Assembly (NCBI GenBank): GCA_964346725.1
Contig: CAYFVM010000003.1
Span: 87,153 to 151,152 of the forward strand
Reading direction: 5' to 3'
Source of the DNA: UBA1715 sp964346725
GTDB lineage: Bacteria; Bacteroidota; Bacteroidia; Bacteroidales; UBA1715
DNA: 64,000 nucleotides
This document shows positions 59,849 through 64,000 of this stretch, piece after piece; position 1 is the first letter of the stretch; each line of letters starts with the position of its first letter. Position numbers and translations under genes: made by a program. The notes under the pieces are model-generated. The model saw only the letters and a program-made list of their open reading frames with translations. It made no database searches and was not told the DNA's origin.

Positions 59849-60422
59849 ACATATAGCATTGACTGGTGGTATAGGAAGCGGAAAAAGTGTAATTGCTAAA
59901 ATCTTTTTAATACTTGGTGTTCCCGTCTACGATAGTGACAGAGAGGCTAAACAACTTATGGAAATTGATAGGGAAGTCGTTTCTTCGTTACAAAAACTCA
60001 TAGGAGAGGAGTTATATCAAGATTCAAAATTGCAAAAAGACGTAATGGCACGGGCTATCTTTTCCGACAATAATCTTTGTAAAAAGGTCAATGAAATAGT
60101 GCATCCGCGCGTGTGGAGCGATTATATAGAATGGAGTAATCGGCAACAGGGACCTTTTACCATAATGGAAACGGCCCTGCTGTATGAATCGGACTTATAC
60201 AAGAACTTTGATGCAGTTATAGGAGTTACCGCTGATGAAGAAACACGCATTCGCCGTGTTATGCAACGCAATAATTGTGATGCCGAAAGTGTACGCAAAC
60301 GTATGCAAAATCAACAGACTGTTGATTTTGCGTTACAAAACGCCGATTTTATTATTGAAAATAGTCATACCTTTGTCATTACTCAAGTATTAGATATTTA
60401 TAACACGTTAAAACAACAATAA
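59841..60422 (+). CDS. coaE: Dephospho-CoA kinase
   Basis: Last step of CoA synthesis: phosphorylates dephospho-CoA at the 3'-hydroxyl of its ribose. The 193-residue protein has the P-loop ALTGGIGSGKSVIAKIF (GxxGxGKS, about 9-16), VPVYDSDREAKQL (about 29-41), VNEIVHPRVWSDYIEW (about 91) and ETALLYESDLYKNFDAVIGV (about 112-131), all standard for CoaE. It is followed after 1 nt by the TerB/J-domain gene and overlaps ybbR by 8 nt, so it belongs to the same unit. Confidence 0.95.
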   Translation: MNKHIALTGGIGSGKSVIAKIFLILGVPVYDSDREAKQLMEIDREVVSSLQKLIGEELYQDSKLQKDVMARAIFSDNNLCKKVNEIVHPRVWSDYIEWSNRQQGPFTIMETALLYESDLYKNFDAVIGVTADEETRIRRVMQRNNCDAESVRKRMQNQQTVDFALQNADFIIENSHTFVITQVLDIYNTLKQQ

Positions 60423-60423
60423 T

Positions 60424-61167
60424 ATGCGCTGGGGACGATTAATAGGAGCAGGAATAGGGTTTGCCACAGGTGGAATTATAGGCGCACTCATTGGAGGAGC
60501 TATTGGTTCGTTGTTCGACAACGTAACGGTAACCACGAATACATACTCTTCAAATTCCCCGTTCACGCAACAGCAACAACAAATGTCGCGAAACGACTTC
60601 TACATTTCATTACTCGTACTTATGGCTGCGGTAATGAAAGCAGATGGCGTTGTTAAAAAGAACGAGTTGAATTATGTAAAACAATATCTTCTTTCATCGT
60701 TTGGCGAAGAACGAGCAAAAATCATGCTCAAAGCATTGCGCGAAGTTCTCGAAAAAGAAATTCCACTACAACAAGTATGTGCACAAATTCGTGCAAATAT
60801 GATGTACGAATCTCGCTTAGAATTGATTCACTTTCTCTACAATCTCGCACAGAGTGATGGTGTAATAGACAAAACTGAATTTTCTATTATAGAACGAATA
60901 GCCGATTTTCTCGGTATTAGTTCTGCCGATGCACAATCAATTAAATCAACATTCTACGATGATTTAGAAAGTGCATATCAAATGCTTGAAATCACATCAA
61001 GGGCTACCGATGACGAAGTGAAGAAAGCCTATAAACAAATGGCTATCAAATATCACCCTGACAAGGTGATTCATTTGGGCGAAGAGGTTCAAAAATCGGC
61101 TACAGAAAAGTTCCGTAAAGTAAATGAAGCCTACGAACGCATCAAGAAAAATAGAAACATAAAATAA
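60424..61167 (+). CDS. DjlA-like membrane protein with TerB and J domains
   Basis: The 247-residue protein has a glycine-zipper membrane segment at the N-terminus (LIGAGIGFATGGIIGALIGG, about 5-24). A TerB-like helical domain follows (about 58-165, FYISLLVLMAAVMKADGVVKKNELNYVK, NLAQSDGVIDKTEFSIIERIADFLG). A C-terminal J domain has IKYHPDKVIHLG with HPD (about 215). This is the order found in DjlA, which recruits DnaK at the membrane. The J domain is complete. It stands between coaE and the DUF5606 gene. Confidence 0.88.
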   Translation: MRWGRLIGAGIGFATGGIIGALIGGAIGSLFDNVTVTTNTYSSNSPFTQQQQQMSRNDFYISLLVLMAAVMKADGVVKKNELNYVKQYLLSSFGEERAKIMLKALREVLEKEIPLQQVCAQIRANMMYESRLELIHFLYNLAQSDGVIDKTEFSIIERIADFLGISSADAQSIKSTFYDDLESAYQMLEITSRATDDEVKKAYKQMAIKYHPDKVIHLGEEVQKSATEKFRKVNEAYERIKKNRNIK

Positions 61168-61191
61168 TATTCACATAAAAACAATTGTACT

Positions 61192-61740
61192 ATGTTAAAA
61201 GACATTCTCTCTATTTCAGGACACTCAGGATTGTTTAAATTGGTTGCCCAATCATCAAGAAGTATCATAGTTGAATCATTGGAAACGCATCAACGTATTC
61301 CGGTGTATTTCACTTCAAAAATAAGCGCATTGGAAGATATCGCAATTTATACTGAAGATGAAGAAGTTCCATTAGCTCAGATTTTTGAAAAAATCTACAA
61401 AATGGAAAACAAAGGAAAAACTTCAATTTCTGCAAAATCAACTAACGAGGATATTAAAGACTATTTTGAAGACATATTGCCTGACTACGACAAGTCACGC
61501 GTATATGTTTCGGATATGAAAAAAGTGCTCAATTGGTACAATATTCTTTTGTCTCAAAATATTTTGAATTTCGAAGAAGAAAAGAAAGAGAAAAAAGAAA
61601 AGAAAGCCGAAGAAACTCGAAAAGCTCAAGCAAAACCAGCGAAAGAAACAAAAGAAGAAACACCAAAGAAAGCTGCAAAAAAACCGGCAACAAAAACCGC
61701 TAAAACGACAAAACCAAAAGCGGGCAAAAAAGATGAATAA
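61192..61740 (+). CDS. DUF5606 protein with a lysine/glutamate-rich tail
   Basis: The 182-residue protein has the DUF5606 core (about 1-125): MLKDILSISGHSGLFKLVAQ, SLETHQRIPVYFTSKISAL, EVPLAQIFEKIYKMENKGK and YFEDILPDYDKSRVYVSDMKKVLNWYNIL. The DUF is Bacteroidetes-specific and its function is unknown. The tail (about 126-182) is almost only Lys, Glu, Ala and Thr and ends in KPAATK/KPKAGKK-like repeats, likely disordered and possibly nucleic-acid binding. It overlaps the PepF gene by 8 nt. Confidence 0.85.
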   Translation: MLKDILSISGHSGLFKLVAQSSRSIIVESLETHQRIPVYFTSKISALEDIAIYTEDEEVPLAQIFEKIYKMENKGKTSISAKSTNEDIKDYFEDILPDYDKSRVYVSDMKKVLNWYNILLSQNILNFEEEKKEKKEKKAEETRKAQAKPAKETKEETPKKAAKKPATKTAKTTKPKAGKKDE

Positions 61741-63448
61741 ATTATTCGAAGAGGCGAAACAAAAACGAACATTTGTCGCTCGCGATTTGCAAATCAATTC
61801 GTGGGACGATGTGCGGCCGTATTTTGAGAAACTGATTGCGTTCGACATCAATTCAGATGCAGCGATGAAACAGTTTCTTGCAATGCGCAGTGAATTGGAG
61901 GCGGTGCTTGAAGAAGACATGTCGTGGCGTTACATAAAAATGACCTGCAACACTACCAATACCGAACTGCGCAACTCGTTTAATGTGTTTGCAACTGAAA
62001 TTGATCCCGAGATTCAAAAGGTCTCAAATCAATTGGATAAAAAATGCTTAGAAAGTCCTTGTTTTCAAAAACTTTCAGGCGATTATGGTATCATGAAACG
62101 CACTATGCAACAACGCGAAGCTTTGTTTCGCGAAGCAAATGTGCAGCTGATAGCCGATTTGCAAACTATGGAGCAGGAGTACGGACACATTTCATCGCAA
62201 ATGACCATTGATTACGATGGTAAAAAAACATTGCAACAAGCAGCTATTTATTTGAAAGAATCGGATAGGGCGGTGCGCGAAAAAGTATTTACAATGATAC
62301 AAAATCGCCGTTTGCAAGACGAAAAGCCTCTGAATGATTTACTTTCTCGCTTAATAGCAAAACGTCATGAAGTTGCCCAAAATGCCGGGTTTCAAAACTA
62401 TCGTGACTATAAATTCCAAAGCCTTTGTCGGTTTGATTACACAAAAAACGACTGTTTTTCTTTTCACGAAGCCATCAGACAAGCGGTTCCGCCAATTTTG
62501 ACTGCTATTCATAAAAATCGCAAGCAAAAACTCGGCTACGAAACGCTTCGCCCTTGGGACATAGAGGTGGATGCAGAAAACAAACCGGCACTCAAACCAT
62601 TTACCGATATTCCGGATTTTACGGCAAAAACAATTGCGTGTTTTACCGAAATCAAGCCATATTATGGAGAATGCATAAAATTATTGGCTGACAATGGATA
62701 TTGGGATTTGGAATCGAGGATAGGCAAGGCTCCGGGCGGATACAATAATCCGTTGTACGAGAGTAATGTGCCATTTATTTTCATGAACGCTGCAGGTGCT
62801 TTGCATGATGTAGAAACACTTGTTCACGAAGGAGGACACGCTATTCATTCCATTATTTCTGCCGATTTACCATTGGTAGCTTTCAAAGATTTACCATCGG
62901 AAGTTGCAGAACTTGCCTCAATGAGCATGGAATTGATTTCTATGGAACATTGGCACCATTATTTTAAAGACGAAGAAGCACTCAAACGTGCCAAACGCAC
63001 ACAGTTAGAGGGTATACTTGAAGTGTTGCCATGGATTGCCATAATTGACAAATTCCAACACTGGCTATACGAAAATCCAACACATACTGCCGAAGAGCGT
63101 GAAAAAGAATGGGTACACATTCTTGACGAATTTGAAGCAGAAGGTGTAGTAGATTGGAGTGGACTAGAACATATGCGTGAATGCAAATGGCAAAAACAGT
63201 TACATATATACGAAGTTCCGTTCTATTATATTGAATATGGATTTGCGCAACTTGGCGCAATAGCTATGTGGAAGCAGTACAAGGAAAATCCTGAACGTGC
63301 GCTACAACACTACGAAGCATTTATGCGCTTGGGTTACACCAAATCTATTCCTGAAATATATCAAGCAGCTGGCATTGAGTTTTCATTCTCACACGAATAT
63401 GTAAACCAATTGACTGATTTTGTATACGCTGAAATTCAAAAGTTATAA
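61733..63448 (+). CDS. pepF: M3-family oligoendopeptidase (PepF type)
   Basis: The 571-residue cytoplasmic zinc endopeptidase degrades short peptides. The helical N-terminal half (about 1-230) is followed by the catalytic site ETLVHEGGHAIHSII (HExxH, about 361-375), with the third ligand Glu in LPSEVAELASMSMEL (about 386-400), and the late substrate-binding YIEYGFAQLGAIAMW (about 499). M3 oligoendopeptidase F has this length. It is the last gene in the run and is followed by a terminator. Confidence 0.92.
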   Translation: MNKLFEEAKQKRTFVARDLQINSWDDVRPYFEKLIAFDINSDAAMKQFLAMRSELEAVLEEDMSWRYIKMTCNTTNTELRNSFNVFATEIDPEIQKVSNQLDKKCLESPCFQKLSGDYGIMKRTMQQREALFREANVQLIADLQTMEQEYGHISSQMTIDYDGKKTLQQAAIYLKESDRAVREKVFTMIQNRRLQDEKPLNDLLSRLIAKRHEVAQNAGFQNYRDYKFQSLCRFDYTKNDCFSFHEAIRQAVPPILTAIHKNRKQKLGYETLRPWDIEVDAENKPALKPFTDIPDFTAKTIACFTEIKPYYGECIKLLADNGYWDLESRIGKAPGGYNNPLYESNVPFIFMNAAGALHDVETLVHEGGHAIHSIISADLPLVAFKDLPSEVAELASMSMELISMEHWHHYFKDEEALKRAKRTQLEGILEVLPWIAIIDKFQHWLYENPTHTAEEREKEWVHILDEFEAEGVVDWSGLEHMRECKWQKQLHIYEVPFYYIEYGFAQLGAIAMWKQYKENPERALQHYEAFMRLGYTKSIPEIYQAAGIEFSFSHEYVNQLTDFVYAEIQKL

Positions 63449-63470
63449 GATTTCTACTATATCTAAAATG

Positions 63471-63501
63471 AAAAGCACAGACATTTTGTTTGTGCTTTTT
63501 T
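63471..63501 (+). terminator. Terminator of the yajC to pepF region
   Basis: AAAAGCACAGACA (63471-63483) pairs with TGTTTGTGCTTTT (63487-63499) over 13 positions, with one G-T wobble and a 3-nt loop. T residues follow. Confidence 0.82.
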
Positions 63502-63882
63502 GAATATTTAATCTATGGTGGAGTGCTTTTTCGATATTATTATTTAACATAATATCAATTATAGGACAAAAGGAGAAAACGAAAGGAAAGAGAGGGGTTC
63601 TATGATATAACCGTTATTTGCTTGTTTCCTGGTTTTACTTTGATTATTTGTATTTCCCTCTTGAACAATACTTCTGTATAAACCTTCAAAAAATCGACAT
63701 ATTTTTCTCTCGGCTGATTATTTATCCGAAAAACCGAAAATTTTGAGGTTTTGCCAATTGTGTAGAAAAATTTGAATTTGTAGTATTTCTACAGATCTGT
63801 TTTCGTTTTGCGCATCAAATCACAATTTCTATAATTATAATTAGAACTGTGAAATTCAGTTTGCACATATAGATTCGATGTT

Positions 63883-63912
63883 CGCTGATTTTTTTACCAG
63901 ATAAAATCAGCG
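63883..63912. repeat. Inverted repeat in the terminal gap
   Basis: CGCTGATTTT (63883-63892) and AAAATCAGCG (63903-63912) are perfect 10-nt complements with a 10-nt loop. It is either a terminator for an unseen transcript or a regulatory structure. Confidence 0.6.
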
Positions 63913-63968
63913 TGATTACTTAGTAATCCAAAATACAAACAAATTGCTGTATAATTTAATGAGTATAA

Positions 63969-64000
63969 AAAACGGAAATCTTTCGAAATCCGTTTTCTTT
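63969..64000. terminator. Hairpin at the window end, probable terminator
   Basis: AAAACGGA (63969-63976) pairs with TCCGTTTT (63989-63996) and CTTT follows. It may end a gene that converges from beyond the window. Confidence 0.5.

Larger units (their letters stand above)
63502..64000. other. Gene-free 3' end of the window
   Basis: About 500 nt with no frame that I would call a gene and no tRNA-like fold. It holds two hairpins (63883-63912 and 63969-63996), listed separately, and may carry promoters for a gene beyond the window. Confidence 0.5.

Noticed and set aside
61495..61920. Phe/Cys-rich frame on the minus strand
   Set aside because: It is antisense to the Lys/Glu-rich tail of the DUF5606 protein and the start of PepF; the bias comes from AAG/GAA codons.
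1..64000. Search for CRISPR repeats, insertion sequences, integrases, toxin-antitoxin pairs and restriction genes
   Set aside because: Nothing of these types was seen on either strand; the only clear tandem repeat is the coding pentapeptide repeat.

Overview
The window looks like a chromosomal segment of an AT-rich member of the Bacteroidetes, most likely an anaerobic member of the Bacteroidales. I base this on Bacteroidetes-type promoters (a TAnnTTTG -7 box, sometimes with a TTTG-like -33 box), a DUF5606 protein, a DPP7/DPP11-type S46 peptidase, a short YebC homologue, the yajC-ybbR-coaE order, phenylacetate-CoA ligase next to an ACT protein, and many secreted proteins of unknown function. 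I cannot place it to genus. I see no rRNA, tRNA, CRISPR array, insertion sequence, integrase or phage gene. The content is mostly core metabolism and cell envelope, and I do not see a clear new defence or biosynthetic system.

Layout. 0.2-4.2 kb (+): asnA, yicC-gmk, and two secreted proteins of unknown function. 4.2-12.3 kb (-): yebC, an acidic protein, glmM, an outer-membrane protein with TSP3 repeats, a SPOR-like envelope protein with pentapeptide repeats, and gpmI. 12.4-15.6 kb: a DUF2147 protein and dgkA (convergent), then a CPA2-type cation/proton antiporter split at an A7 run. 15.7-24.3 kb (+): a tight housekeeping run of TPR protein, ribH, DUF2520 protein, KdsC-like phosphatase, UbiA prenyltransferase, maf, S46 peptidase, AI-2E-family transporter and phoH. 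24.4-28.2 kb: HU, a YbiT-like ABC-F protein with a degenerate second ATPase domain, and guaA (-). 28.5-32.1 kb (+): paaK, an ACT protein, a 58-residue membrane protein and a sodium:solute symporter. 32.1-38.8 kb: RNase H (-), then grpE-dnaJ behind an inverted repeat that resembles a heat-shock operator, then a beta-barrel-like protein, an M1 peptidase and an aminotransferase that overlap one another. 38.8-57 kb (-): DUF486 protein, a 1531-residue secreted protein with prmA, a 2-hydroxyacid dehydrogenase, a small 2[4Fe-4S] ferredoxin, and a long envelope-related run (VOC protein, SDR, DacB, PagL-like, cytidylate-kinase-like, MATE, hexapeptide transferase, GNAT, DUF2156, LysM plus periplasmic-binding-fold protein). 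57.1-63.4 kb (+): MFS transporter, yajC, ybbR-coaE, TerB/J-domain protein, DUF5606 protein and PepF. The last 550 bases hold hairpins but no gene that I can support.

How the genes work together. Several neighbours build or remodel the envelope: GlmM (UDP-GlcNAc precursor), KdsC-like (Kdo), DgkA (diacylglycerol recycling), DacB (peptidoglycan), PagL-like (lipid A), the LysM protein and YajC (secretion). Others serve proteostasis (GrpE, DnaJ, a membrane J protein, PepF, M1 and S46 peptidases) or nucleotide supply (Gmk, GuaA). The points most worth following are the split antiporter at A7, the operator-like repeat before grpE, the terminator-like hairpin directly before ybbR, the unexplained 1531-residue protein, the small symporter-associated protein, and the loss of ATPase motifs in the ABC-F protein.
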